This document shows, in pieces, positions 1 to 9,294 of a stretch of DNA of 26,416 nt. The position numbers and the translations under genes are program-made. Below the pieces are notes generated by a model. That model ran no database searches and was not told the DNA's origin. It saw only the letters and a program-made list of their open reading frames with translations. Location: positions 562,126-588,541 of the forward strand of contig BJOX01000110.1 of the NCBI GenBank assembly GCA_009731375.1. The letters are read 5' to 3'. Position 1 is the stretch's first letter. Each line of letters begins with the position of its first letter. Origin of the DNA: Paulinella micropora (taxonomy: Eukaryota > Cercozoa > Imbricatea > Euglyphida).

Positions 1-78
<78 letters not shown>

Positions 79-99
79 ATCTATCTTTCTATCTATCTT

Positions 100-172
<73 letters not shown>

Positions 173-242
173 TTATGTATCTATCTATCTATCCATCTAT
201 CTATCTATCCATCTATCTATCCATCCATCTATCTATCTATCC

Positions 243-310
<68 letters not shown>

Positions 311-311
311 G

Positions 312-345
<34 letters not shown>
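1..345 (+). repeat. (CTAT)n microsatellite, intron 3' part
   Basis: Nearly uninterrupted CTAT tetranucleotide tract with scattered CCAT, TTCT and TGTC variants. It runs into the pyrimidine stretch and CTAATCTAG acceptor of exon 1, so it is read as the 3' part of an intron whose start lies outside the window. The YLSI-type reading frame through it is a translated repeat. Confidence 0.95.
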
Positions 346-348
<3 letters not shown>

Positions 349-362
349 TTTCTCTAATCTAG

Positions 363-911
363 GAATGGACAGGGAATTCTTCGAACATGGTCCCGGAGAC
401 TCCAACCCAAACCTCATGGTGGAAGCGGAATTCCCCCTCTATTTCGATGGCCAGGGCTATGAAGAAGAGGATGGGGAGGTTGACGGCTTAGGGGAGTGGG
501 AAAACGACTACGTCGAGGAGGCAGATAGCACAGGCACAGGCGTTACGGGCGAGATTGTGCAAGTGGATGTGCAGGATGTGCGCGCGCAACCCCTCCGCCC
601 GGGAGTAACGGCCCACCGCAACCGAAGCGTGGTCTGGAGTGGTATCTCCGAAGCCGGTCCGGAGCACGTGGAAACTTCCCCGCTGCCGGAAAACTCGCCC
701 GGCCGTTACGCGCTGCGCTTCGAGCGGACTTCCCGGGAAAGTCCGCTGGCGGCGGTTACGCATGTGCATAATCACAATGCACGGAGCAACCACGGGGGCG
801 GTCAGCCGTTGAGCCCAGCGAGCTTGCTTGAGCCGTACCTAGACTATTACCAATTACCTCCGGACGGACATAAGTTTATCACGGTGGGACAGGCGGCGAC
901 CGGCAGACTAG
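363..911 (+). CDS. Exon 1: acidic region of a large unrecognised protein
   Basis: Open for about 182 codons between a good acceptor (CTCTAATCTAG, AG at 361-362) and a donor reading CTAG/GTTTCT at 912. The reading frame uses the ATG at 365, but the acceptor just upstream argues for an internal exon rather than a true start. The product begins MDREFFEHGPGD, has an acidic patch (YEEEDGEVDG, later ENDYVEEAD), then a basic/His-rich part (THVHNHNARSNHGGG), and ends near HKFITVGQAATGRL. No catalytic motif, signal peptide or membrane segment is visible. The base composition is mixed and non-repetitive, unlike the flanking satellites. The exon ends one base into a codon and joins exon 2 in an open frame. 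I do not recognise the family. Confidence 0.75.
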
Positions 912-1000
912 GTTTCTACATTTCTTTATCTACCTATCTCTAGGTTTTTTTATTTCTTTATCTACCTATCTTATTGAGTGATGTATATTTCTGTCTAGCC

Positions 1001-1005
1001 TATCC

Positions 1006-1059
<54 letters not shown>

Positions 1060-1076
1060 CATCTATCTATCCATCC

Positions 1077-1164
<88 letters not shown>
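1001..1164 (+). repeat. (CTAT)n microsatellite in intron 1
   Basis: CTAT tract within the intron between exons 1 and 2. The remaining 1165-1320 is unique sequence without a clear exon. It ends in GGACTAATCTTCCTCTAG, which has a branch-point-like CTAAT and an AG acceptor. Confidence 0.9.
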
Positions 1165-1165
<1 letters not shown>

Positions 1166-1320
1166 GGTATCGTTCTCTGTTCATCGATGTTTCCGCGCCT
1201 TGGGTTTTTCCCATCCCCAATCCAAATCCCTTTGCTTCAAGCTATCGTCCTGCGTAGCTCGTTGCTCTTTTGCGATTTATCGCTCCTGTGCAGTCAAAAA
1301 TTGGACTAATCTTCCTCTAG

Positions 1321-1342
1321 TCCGTATTGGTGACTGCATTCC
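1321..1342 (+). CDS. Exon 2, 5' part only (cut by assembly gap)
   Basis: Starts after the strong acceptor CTAATCTTCCTCTAG (AG 1319-1320). The last base of exon 1 plus this exon reads VRIGDCI before the N run. The phase agrees with exon 1. A V-R-I-G-D-C-I stretch after a variable N-terminus is distantly like the I-G-D-x-x beginning of IP3-receptor N-terminal domains, but seven residues cannot carry a family call. Confidence 0.5.
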
Positions 1343-2254
1343 NNNNNNNNNNNNNNNNNNNNNNNNNNNNNNNNNNNNNNNNNNNNNNNNNNNNNNNNNN
1401 NNNNNNNNNNNNNNNNNNNNNNNNNNNNNNNNNNNNNNNNNNNNNNNNNNNNNNNNNNNNNNNNNNNNNNNNNNNNNNNNNNNNNNNNNNNNNNNNNNNN
1501 NNNNNNNNNNNNNNNNNNNNNNNNNNNNNNNNNNNNNNNNNNNNNNNNNNNNNNNNNNNNNNNNNNNNNNNNNNNNNNNNNNNNNNNNNNNNNNNNNNNN
1601 NNNNNNNNNNNNNNNNNNNNNNNNNNNNNNNNNNNNNNNNNNNNNNNNNNNNNNNNNNNNNNNNNNNNNNNNNNNNNNNNNNNNNNNNNNNNNNNNNNNN
1701 NNNNNNNNNNNNNNNNNNNNNNNNNNNNNNNNNNNNNNNNNNNNNNNNNNNNNNNNNNNNNNNNNNNNNNNNNNNNNNNNNNNNNNNNNNNNNNNNNNNN
1801 NNNNNNNNNNNNNNNNNNNNNNNNNNNNNNNNNNNNNNNNNNNNNNNNNNNNNNNNNNNNNNNNNNNNNNNNNNNNNNNNNNNNNNNNNNNNNNNNNNNN
1901 NNNNNNNNNNNNNNNNNNNNNNNNNNNNNNNNNNNNNNNNNNNNNNNNNNNNNNNNNNNNNNNNNNNNNNNNNNNNNNNNNNNNNNNNNNNNNNNNNNNN
2001 NNNNNNNNNNNNNNNNNNNNNNNNNNNNNNNNNNNNNNNNNNNNNNNNNNNNNNNNNNNNNNNNNNNNNNNNNNNNNNNNNNNNNNNNNNNNNNNNNNNN
2101 NNNNNNNNNNNNNNNNNNNNNNNNNNNNNNNNNNNNNNNNNNNNNNNNNNNNNNNNNNNNNNNNNNNNNNNNNNNNNNNNNNNNNNNNNNNNNNNNNNNN
2201 NNNNNNNNNNNNNNNNNNNNNNNNNNNNNNNNNNNNNNNNNNNNNNNNNNNNNN
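1343..2254. other. Assembly gap (912 N)
   Basis: Run of N. The rest of exon 2 and possibly further exons lie here. The sequence resumes inside (ATCA)n/(CTAT)n repeats. Confidence 1.
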
Positions 2255-2333
2255 ATCAATCTATCAATCTATCAATCTATCAATCTATCAATCTAGCAAT
2301 CTATCAATCTATCTATCTATCTATCTATCTATA

Positions 2334-2402
<69 letters not shown>

Positions 2403-2403
2403 G

Positions 2404-2447
<44 letters not shown>

Positions 2448-2560
2448 CCTATCCATCCATCCATCCATCCATCCATCCATCCATCTATCCATCCATCCAT
2501 CCATCCATCCATCCATCCATCTATCCATCTATCCATCTATCCATCTATTTATCTGTCCAT
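2255..2560 (+). repeat. (ATCA)n, (CTAT)n, (CCAT)n blocks
   Basis: Consecutive homogeneous blocks of ATCA, CTAT and CCAT that end about 12 bases before the exon 3 acceptor (TTTGATTCTAG). The units differ by single substitutions, as expected from slippage followed by unit conversion. Confidence 0.95.
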
Positions 2561-2572
2561 CTTTGATTCTAG

Positions 2573-2616
2573 GAGAGATGGCGCGTGAATTACATTCAGA
2601 AGATGTTGGAACCTTG
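2573..2616 (+). CDS. Exon 3 (44 nt)
   Basis: Bounded by TTTGATTCTAG (AG 2571-2572) and the donor TTG/GTATGT at 2617. In frame from the first base it reads [14 protein letters not shown] and leaves two bases (TG), which join exon 4 as TGT (Cys). The donor GTATGT is immediately continued as a (GTAT)n microsatellite. Too short for a family call; it is supported by the splice signals and by phase agreement with exons 4 to 10. Confidence 0.65.
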
Positions 2617-2747
2617 GTATGTATGTATGTATGTATGTATGTATGTATGTGTATGTGTGTGTGTGTGTGTACCTATGTATGTACGTATGTATGCATGTAT
2701 GTATGCGTGTATGTATGTATGTATGTATGTATGTATGTATGTATGTA

Positions 2748-2802
<55 letters not shown>

Positions 2803-2899
2803 GTATGTATGTGTATGTGTATGTATGTATGTATGCATGTATGTATGTGTGTATGTGTATATATGTATAAATGTATGTATGTATGTATGTATGTATGTA

Positions 2900-2937
<38 letters not shown>

Positions 2938-2942
2938 AATAC

Positions 2943-3004
<62 letters not shown>

Positions 3005-3262
3005 GAGTGTATGTATGTATGTATAGCGGCGCGTACATCTCGCCCAGTTCAGTATGTATGTATGTATGCATGCATGTATGTATGTATGTGTGTGTATGTA
3101 TGTATGCATGTATGTATGTACGTATGTATGTATGCAAGTATGTATGCAAGTATGTACGCATGTGTGTATGTATGTATGTATGTATGTGTGTATGTGTATG
3201 TATATGTATGCATGCATGTATGTATATATGTATGTATGTATGTATGTATTTATGCATGCATG

Positions 3263-3296
<34 letters not shown>

Positions 3297-3323
3297 TGTA
3301 TGCAGTTTTTATGTATGTATGTG

Positions 3324-3355
<32 letters not shown>

Positions 3356-3369
3356 TGTATGTATGTATG

Positions 3370-3436
<67 letters not shown>

Positions 3437-3460
3437 CTGTGTGAGTGTGTGCATGTATAT
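2617..3460 (+). repeat. (GTAT)n / (GT)n / (AT)n expanded from the 5' splice site
   Basis: Starts at the first base of intron 3, so the splice donor itself is the first repeat unit. It shifts between GTAT, TATGCATG, (GT)n and (AT)n blocks. A partial exon 4 echo interrupts it at 3026-3052. Confidence 0.9.
3026..3052 (+). repeat. Partial echo of exon 4 acceptor module
   Basis: Carries the GTACATCTCGCC-CAGTTCAG core also found before exon 4, with CCTAG changed to CCCAG. It is flanked on both sides by GTAT repeat. A further partial copy lies at 4720-4750 (GTACATCTCACCCAGTTCAGCAG) inside GATA repeat downstream of exon 4. Confidence 0.8.
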
Positions 3461-3463
3461 ATA

Positions 3464-3531
3464 GCGAGGTGCGTACATCTCGCCTAGTTCAGCAATGTTG
3501 ACAAGCGTTTACCAGGCCGTACTATATCTAC

Positions 3532-3585
<54 letters not shown>

Positions 3586-3672
3586 GTGTGTGTGTGTTTG
3601 TGTATGCATATATAGCGAGGTGCGTACATCTCGCCTAGTTCAGCAATTTTGACGAGCGTTTACCAGGCCGTA

Positions 3673-3711
<39 letters not shown>

Positions 3712-3798
3712 CGTGTGTGTGTGTGTATATATATACATAGCGAGGTGCGTACATCTCGCCTAGTTCAGCAATGTTGACGAGCGTTTACCAGGCCGTAC
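3464..3798 (+). repeat. Three echo copies of exon 4 (3464-3523, 3615-3672, 3740-3798)
   Basis: Each copy has the order GCGAG, GTGCGTACATCTCGCCTAG, TTCAGCAATGTTGAC, GCGTTTACCAG, GCCGTA. This is the acceptor and first about 34 bases of exon 4. None has the exon end or donor (ATCGACGTG/GTAAGT). The copies are separated by (AT)n and (GT)n of varying length and differ from each other at only a few positions, so the duplication is recent. GCGAG...CTCGC can form a small hairpin. Confidence 0.9.
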
Positions 3799-3871
3799 TA
3801 TGTGTGTGTGTGTGTGCGTGTGTGCGCGCGTGCGTGTGTGTGTGTGTGTGTGTGTGTTTGTGTGTATAATA

Positions 3872-3895
3872 GCGAGGTGCGTACATCTCGCCTAG
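3872..3895 (+). promoter_or_regulatory. Exon 4 acceptor module with hairpin and GT...TAG unit
   Basis: GCGAG followed by the 19-mer GTGCGTACATCTCGCCTAG and then exon 4. The 19-mer itself begins GT and ends TAG. Its first eight bases equal the donor used by exon 6 (GTGCGTAC). It may be a very short ancestral intron or simply an acceptor. Confidence 0.5.
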
Positions 3896-3939
3896 TTCAG
3901 CAGCGTTGACGAGCGTGTATCAGGCCGTACATCGACGTG
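3896..3939 (+). CDS. Exon 4 (44 nt), the only complete copy
   Basis: Lies between acceptor CTCGCCTAG (AG 3894-3895) and a consensus donor GTG/GTAAGT at 3940. With the two bases from exon 3 it reads C-SAALTSVYQAVHRR and leaves one G for exon 5 (GGT, Gly). It is the last member of a run of echo copies and the only one with a donor. A degraded copy of its 3' end with a broken donor (ACATCGACGAAGTAAACTAG) appears near 4999. Confidence 0.7.
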
Positions 3940-3970
3940 GTAAGTTAGTGAAGTTTCTTGTCCTCAACCA

Positions 3971-4137
3971 CAATGAGCAATGACTTCAAACGTTTCGTTC
4001 TCAGCCGGTTCTGATCTTTGCGGCTTGTGTAGTGGCTCATTTGAAAGCTCTCCTCAAGAGCTTTCTAATGAGCCATGAAACAGGTTGTAGATGCAAATAT
4101 TGACTTAGATCGAAGCGCTTGAAGTCATTGTTCGTTG
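3971..4137 (+). other. 167-nt long foldback (hairpin) in intron 4
   Basis: Outer arms 3971-3997 and 4111-4137 pair along 27 positions with 23 Watson-Crick pairs, 3 G-U pairs and one mismatch. Inner arms 4034-4051 (GGCTCATTTGAAAGCTCT) and 4057-4074 pair at 17 of 18 positions around a 5-nt loop. The 36-nt segments between are equal in length and partly complementary. It begins 31 nt after the exon 4 donor. It could be an ncRNA-type hairpin or an old foldback/MITE. Confidence 0.85.
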
Positions 4138-4159
4138 TACTTAAGAAATAGGAACTTCT

Positions 4160-4382
4160 CTAGCGTTAGACTCAGACTCATTCTACACCTCACCAAGAAT
4201 TCCGGGTTTCTGGGGCCATTTTCTCTGGGTTTTTTGTTTCCTGAAAAGTCTGGCCTGTGGTGCCACTTTCACACCCAGAGCCCGGAAATCTGGTGCCACT
4301 TTCTGGGGTTTGGCTTCCTGAAGAGCCTGGCCTGTGGTGCCACTCTCACACCTAGAACCCAGAAATCTGGGTGGTGAAAGGA
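4160..4382 (+). mobile_element. TIR element copy 1 (MITE-like), with telomere-like tail
   Basis: The left end (ACACCTCACCAAGAATTCCGG) and right end (CCCAGAAATCTGGGTGGTG) are inverted relatives. The interior has an internally repeated unit with GCCTGTGGTGCCACT twice. Immediately downstream comes GGCCGAGAGTTAGGGTTAGCG and a TTAGGG-like tract. The same order recurs at 5040-5376. There is no transposase reading frame. Confidence 0.6.
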
Positions 4383-4397
4383 CCTTTGGCCGAGAGT

Positions 4398-4556
4398 TAG
4401 GGTTAGCGTTAAGATTAGGGTTCCATGTTAAATTTCATGTTAGGGTTAGGGTAAGGGTAAGGGTAAGGGTAAGGATTGGGATTAGGGTAAGGGTCTAGGG
4501 TTAGGGTAAGGGTAAGGGTAAGGGTAAGGATTGGGATTAGGATAAGGGTCTAGGGT
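4398..4556 (+). repeat. Degenerate telomere-like repeat, tract 1
   Basis: GGTTAGGGT and GGGTAAGGGTAA units in imperfect order, with two longer repeated blocks (AAGGATTGGGATTAGG...GGTCTAGGGTTA). The G-rich strand is plus. It resembles interstitial (TTAGGG)n-type sequence but is too irregular and internal to be a chromosome end. Confidence 0.75.
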
Positions 4557-4609
4557 TACGAGTTAATTCCAGGATACGGGTGAGAGTAAATAGCCGTGTT
4601 CAAATGTAG

Positions 4610-4759
4610 GTAGGTAGTAGGTAGGTAGGTAGGTAGGTAGGAGATAGGTAGGTAGGTAGGTAGATAGATAGATGGATAGATAGATAGATAGATAGATAGA
4701 TAGGTTTAGGGTGGACACTGTAGGGTGCGTACATCTCACCCAGTTCAGCAGATAGGTAG

Positions 4760-4790
<31 letters not shown>

Positions 4791-4946
4791 GATAGATAGA
4801 TAGATAGATATGTAGATAGATAGATAGAGAAATAAATAAATAGATAGATAGATAGACATATAGATATATAGATAGATATATAGATAGATAGATAGATATA
4901 TAGATAGATAGATAGATATATAGATAGATAGATAAATGATAGATAA

Positions 4947-4991
<45 letters not shown>

Positions 4992-4993
4992 GG
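4610..4993 (+). repeat. (GGTA)n, (GATA)n, (TA)n microsatellites
   Basis: GGTA then GATA tetranucleotides with a (AT)n block at 4763-4790. This is the reverse orientation of the CTAT repeats that dominate the window, and it contains frequent AG. A partial exon 4 echo is embedded at 4720-4750. Confidence 0.9.
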
Positions 4994-5039
4994 CGGAACA
5001 TCGACGAAGTAAACTAGTTAACGATAGGGTTAGAGTCCT

Positions 5040-5245
5040 TCTCACACCACCCAGATTTCCGGGTTCTGGGGTGTGAAATTGCCACCGCAGACCGGGCTTT
5101 TGCAGGCCGCAAAACAACACAGAAAGTGGCACCAGAAGCCGGGTCCTTGGTGTTAAAGTGGCACTACAGGCCAGGCTTTTCAGGCCGCCAACGCAGAATG
5201 CGGCACCAGGAACCGGGAAATCTGGCTGGTGTAGACTTAGGCCGA
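5040..5245 (+). mobile_element. TIR element copy 2 (MITE-like)
   Basis: The left end CACACCACCCAGATTTCCGG and the right end (GAACCGGGAAATCTGGCTGG, TGTAGAC) are inverted repeats. The interior is related to copy 1 (GTGGCACC, GGCCAGGCTTTTCAGGCCGC). It continues into GGCCGAGGGTTAAGG and telomere-like repeats, as copy 1 does. No coding capacity. Confidence 0.6.
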
Positions 5246-5376
5246 GGGTTAAGGTCAGACTTAGCGTTAAGGTTGGGGTTATATGTTAAGGTTTGGGTAA
5301 CGGTAAGGGTAAGGGTAAGGGTAAGGGTTTGGGTTAGGGTAAGGGTTTGGGTTAGGGTAAGGGGTCTAGGGTTAGG
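5246..5376 (+). repeat. Degenerate telomere-like repeat, tract 2
   Basis: TTAGCGTTAAGG followed by GGGTAAGGGT and GGGTTTGGGTTAGG units, ending GGTCTAGGGTTAGG like tract 1. The pairing with a TIR element in both places means element and tract were duplicated together. Confidence 0.75.
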
Positions 5377-5394
5377 ACGGGATTGTGAGATCTT

Positions 5395-5432
5395 CCACGC
5401 ATCAATATATATATATATATATACATATATAT

Positions 5433-5470
<38 letters not shown>

Positions 5471-5478
5471 ATGCGTGG
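5395..5478. repeat. (AT)n palindrome with CCACGCATCAATATA arms
   Basis: 15-nt arms 5395-5409 and 5464-5478 are exact inverted repeats enclosing alternating AT. The whole can fold into a cruciform of about 84 nt. Confidence 0.85.
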
Positions 5479-5655
5479 ATCATGATATATACATATATAT
5501 ATATATAGATAGATAGATAGATAGATAGACAGATAGATCGATAGATAGATAGATAGATAGATATATAGATAAATAGATAGATAGATATATAGATAGATAG
5601 ATAGATAGATAGATAAATAGATATATACATAGATAGATACATAGATACATTGATG
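5479..5655 (+). repeat. (AT)n then (GATA)n
   Basis: Dinucleotide then GATA tetranucleotide tract that ends in GATACATTGATGAATGTTTATGTAG, the exon 5 acceptor region (TGATGAAT as a possible branch point). Confidence 0.9.
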
Positions 5656-5668
5656 AATGTTTATGTAG

Positions 5669-5697
5669 GTGCCCACGTGCCTGCTCGACAGATGTTG
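5669..5697 (+). CDS. Exon 5 (29 nt)
   Basis: Between TTTATGTAG (AG 5667-5668) and donor TTG/GTACATTG at 5698. With the last G of exon 4 it reads [10 protein letters not shown] and ends on a codon boundary, matching exon 6. The intron that follows begins GTACATTGCATTA and is the (CATTA)n satellite itself. Confidence 0.55.
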
Positions 5698-5699
5698 GT

Positions 5700-7876
5700 A
5701 CATTGCATTACATTACATTACATTACATTACATTACATTACATTACGTAACATTACGTTACATTACCTTACCTTACATTACATTACATTACGTTACATTA
5801 CGTTACATTACATTACATTACGCTACATTACGTTACATTACCTTACATTACCTTACATTACATTATCTTACATTACATTACATTACATTACATTACATTA
5901 CGTTACATTACGTTACATTACGTTACATTACGTTACATTACATTACATTACCTTACATTACATTACCTTACATTACCTTACATTACCTTACATTACCTTA
6001 CATTACATTACATTACATTACATTACGTTACATTACATTACATTACATTACATTACACTACATTACATTACGTTACATTACGTTACATTACATTACATTA
6101 CATTACCTTACGTTACGTTACGTTACCTTGCATTGCATTACATTACATAACGTTACATTACGTTACATTACCTTACATTACCTTACATTACCTTACATTA
6201 CCTTACATTACCTTACATAACCTTACGTTACATTACATTACATTACATTACATTACATTACATTACGTTACATTACCTTACATTACGTTACATTACGCTG
6301 CCTTACAGTACAGTACATTACATTACATTACATAACGTTACATTACGTTACATTACATTGCCTTCCATCATATTACATTAAATTACGTTACATTACGTTA
6401 CATTACGTTACATTACGTTACATTACGTTACATTACATTACATGACATTACATGACATTACATGGCATTACATGACATTACATTGTATTACGTTACATTA
6501 CGTTACATTACGTTGCCTTTCATTATGTTACATTACATTAAATTACATTAAATTACATTAAATTACATTACGATGCCTTACATTACATTACATTACATCA
6601 CATTACATCACATTACATTGCATTAAATTACATTACATTACATTACATTACATTACGTTACATTACGTTACATTACGTTGCCTTGCATTACATTACTATA
6701 TTACATTATATTACATTACATTACATTAAATTACATTACTTACATTTTATGACATTACGTTACATTACGTGACATAACGTTGCCTTGCATTATATTACAT
6801 TCCATTCCATTCCATTACATTCCATTACGTTCCATTACATTCCATTCCATTACATTACGTTGCATTACATTACATTACATTATATTACATTACATTACAT
6901 TACATTACATTACATTATATTACATTATATTACATTACATTACATTGCATTAAATTACATTACATTACATTCAATTACATTCAATTACATTACATTACAT
7001 TACATTACATTACATTACATTACGTCACATTACGTCACATTACATTGCCTTGCATTATATCATATTACATAACATTACATTGCATTACATTACATTACAT
7101 TACGTTACATTACAACGTTGCCTTACATTACATCACATTACATCACATTACATCACATTACATTACATTACATTACATTACATTACATAACATTACATTA
7201 CATGACATTACATTAGATTACATGACATTACATTACATGACATGGCATTACATTACATTATATTACATTACATTACATCACATTACGTTACATTACGTTG
7301 CCTTGCATTATATTACATTACATTACATTACATTACATTACATTACATTACATCACATTACATCACATTACATCACATTACATCACATTACATCACATTA
7401 CATCACATTACATGACATAACATGACATGACATCACATGACATCACATTACATCACATTACATTACATTACATTACATTACATTACATGACATGACATGA
7501 CATTACATTACATAACATTACATAACATTACATTACGTTACATTACGTCACATTACATTACATTACATTACGTTACATTACATTACATTACCTTACATTA
7601 CATTACATTACATTACGTTACATTACATTACATTACATCACATTACGTTATATAACATTACATTACATTATGTTACATTACATTACATATACATTACATT
7701 ACATTACGTTACATTGCAACGTTGCCTTACATAACATTACATTACATTACATCACGTTACATCACATTAAATTACATCATATCACATCACATTACATTAC
7801 ATCACATTACATTACATTACATTACATTACATTACATTACATTATTACATTACATAACATGACATGACATTACGTT
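5700..7876 (+). repeat. (CATTA)n pentanucleotide satellite, about 2.2 kb
   Basis: CATTA monomers with variants (CGTTA, CCTTA, CATCA, CATGA, CATTG, TTCCA), locally organised into higher-order units such as CGTTACATTA and CCTTACATTA. It fills the whole intron between exons 5 and 6, from 3 nt after the donor to the acceptor ACGTTAG. The HYIT-type reading frames are translated repeat. Confidence 0.95.
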
Positions 7877-7878
7877 AG

Positions 7879-7943
7879 GTACCTTCGCTCTTTGGGGAAA
7901 CCACGGCTGAGGACATCGCGCGACCCGACGAGGAGAAAGGCAG
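7879..7943 (+). CDS. Exon 6 (65 nt)
   Basis: Acceptor ATTACGTTAG (AG 7877-7878); donor GGCAG/GTGCGTAC at 7944. Begins on a codon boundary and reads VPSLFGETTAEDIARPDEEKG plus two bases (AG) that join exon 7 as AGG (Arg). A diverged duplicate at about 8668 keeps the peptide pattern (PSLFCETTAEDLATPGKEKG), which supports the coding frame. No family recognised. Confidence 0.7.
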
Positions 7944-7959
7944 GTGCGTACACACTGCC

Positions 7960-8520
7960 CCACTACTGCCTTTATGTCTCTTACACTGCCCCACTACTGC
8001 CTTTATGTCCCTTACACTGCCTCAACACTGCCTTTATGCCCCTGCTACTGCCTTAATGTCCCTCCTACTGCCTTAATGTCCCTTTCAACTGCCTTGTTGT
8101 CCCCTCCTACTTCCTTAATATCCCTTCCTACTGCCTTAATGTCCCTTCCTACTGCCTTAATGTCTTCCTACTGCCTTAATATCCCCTCCTACTGCCTTAA
8201 TGTCCCTCATACTTCCTTAATGTCCCCTCCTACTTCCTTAATGTCCCTTCCTACTGCCTTAATATCCCTTCCTACTGCCTTAATGTCCCGTCCTACTGCC
8301 TTAATGTCCCGTCCTACTGCCTTAATGTACCTGCTACTGCCTTAATGTCCCTCCTACTGCCTTAATGCACCCTCCTGCTGCCTTAATGTGCCCTCCTACT
8401 GCCTTAATGCGCCCCCCTACTGCCTGAATATCCCTTCCTACTGCATTAATGTCCCCTCCTACTTCCTTAATGTCCCTTCCTACTGCCTTAATGCGCCCTC
8501 CTACTGCCTCACTACTACCT
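7960..8520 (+). repeat. 'TACTGCCTTAATGTCCC' minisatellite, about 20-bp unit
   Basis: Begins with 30-bp units (ACTGCCCCACTACTGCCTTTATGTC) and turns into about 20-bp units (TCCTACTGCCTTAATGTCCC). Plus-strand pyrimidine-rich and almost free of AG. Same family as the tracts at 8740, 9570, 17980, 24880 and 25370. Confidence 0.9.
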
Positions 8521-8557
8521 TCACAGATTGATATATATATAGACAGATAGATTGTAT

Positions 8558-8597
<40 letters not shown>

Positions 8598-8667
8598 CTA
8601 ACCTGACTAGCCACGTAAAAAGCAGTCTTCGCTAGCGGTAGGTAGATAGAGAGATATTCCCTTCTCT
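8521..8667 (+). repeat. (AT)n/(GATA)n tract and short unique stretch
   Basis: TATA and GATA repeats, then GCTAACCTGACTAG and a 27-nt stretch bounded by AG and GTAGGT (8615-8641). Inserting that stretch between exons 6 and 7 gives a stop codon, so it is not called as an exon. Confidence 0.7.
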
Positions 8668-8727
8668 CTTCTGCGAAACCACAGCGGAGGACTTAGCAAC
8701 GCCAGGTAAGGAGAAAGGCCAGCGCGT
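8668..8727 (+). pseudogene. Decayed duplicate of exon 6
   Basis: Reads PSLFCETTAEDLATPGKEKG, clearly homologous to exon 6 (PSLFGETTAEDIARPDEEKG). The original donor GGCAG/GTGCGTAC has become GGCCAGCGCGTAC, losing GT. A GTAAGG within the copy (CGCCAG/GTAAGG) is a possible new donor but would leave the wrong phase for exon 7. The downstream minisatellite is also shared, so exon and intron start were duplicated together about 0.78 kb apart. Confidence 0.75.
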
Positions 8728-8739
8728 ACAATACATACT

Positions 8740-9060
8740 GCCTCACTACTGCCTTTGTGTCCCTCAACACTGCCTCACTACTCGCGTTATGTCCGTGATA
8801 CTGCCCTATTACTGCCTTTATGTCCCTCCCACTGCCTCAACCGCCTTTATGTCCCTCCCACTGCCTCACTACTGCCTTTATGTCCTGCCACTGCCTCACT
8901 ACTGCATTTATGTCCCTCAACGCTGCCTCACTACTGCCGTTATGTCCGTGATACTGCCCTACTACTGCCTTTATGTCCCTCCTACTGCCTCACTCGCTCT
9001 GTCCCTCCAACTGCCCCCTTTTTTTTAATCTTTCGTTTCCCCACTGCTGCCTTTTTCTTT
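8740..9060 (+). repeat. 'ACTGCCTTTATGTCCCTC' minisatellite, second tract
   Basis: Units of 20-31 bp including a repeated block (CTCAACACTGCCTCACTACT, then CGTTATGTCCGTGATACTGCC) present twice. It follows the exon 6 duplicate in the same order as the first tract follows exon 6. Confidence 0.9.
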
Positions 9061-9064
9061 CATC

Positions 9065-9290
9065 GTATGTATGTACGTATGTATGTATGCATGTATGTAT
9101 GTATGTATGTATGTATGCATGTATGTATATATGCCTCCAATTCCTTTAGAGCCACTCCCTTACTGCATGTATGTATGTATGTATGTATGTATGTATGTAT
9201 GTATGTATGTATGCATCCCAATCCTTTTGCGCCACTCCCTTACTGCATGTATGTATGTATGTATGTGTGTATGTATGTATATCACTCCAT
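9065..9290 (+). repeat. (GTAT)n with an 80-bp tandem duplication
   Basis: GTAT repeats enclose two copies of a 36-bp segment (9131-9166 and 9211-9246) sharing CCACTCCCTTACTGCATG. A related CACTCCATCTAG forms the acceptor of exon 7. Confidence 0.8.
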
Positions 9291-9294
9291 CTAG

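Noticed and set aside
3464-3798. Minus-strand peptide '[10 protein letters not shown]' conserved among repeats
   Set aside because: It is the reverse complement of the exon 4 module. Conservation is explained by recent duplication, and the plus strand has the splice signals and consistent phase.
4398-5376. True telomere
   Set aside because: The repeats are short, degenerate and flanked by gene sequence on both sides. Interstitial telomere-like DNA is the better description.
8615-8641. 27-nt segment between CTGACTAG and GTAGGT as an exon
   Set aside because: Inserted between exons 6 and 7 it creates an in-frame TAG. No copy or other support.
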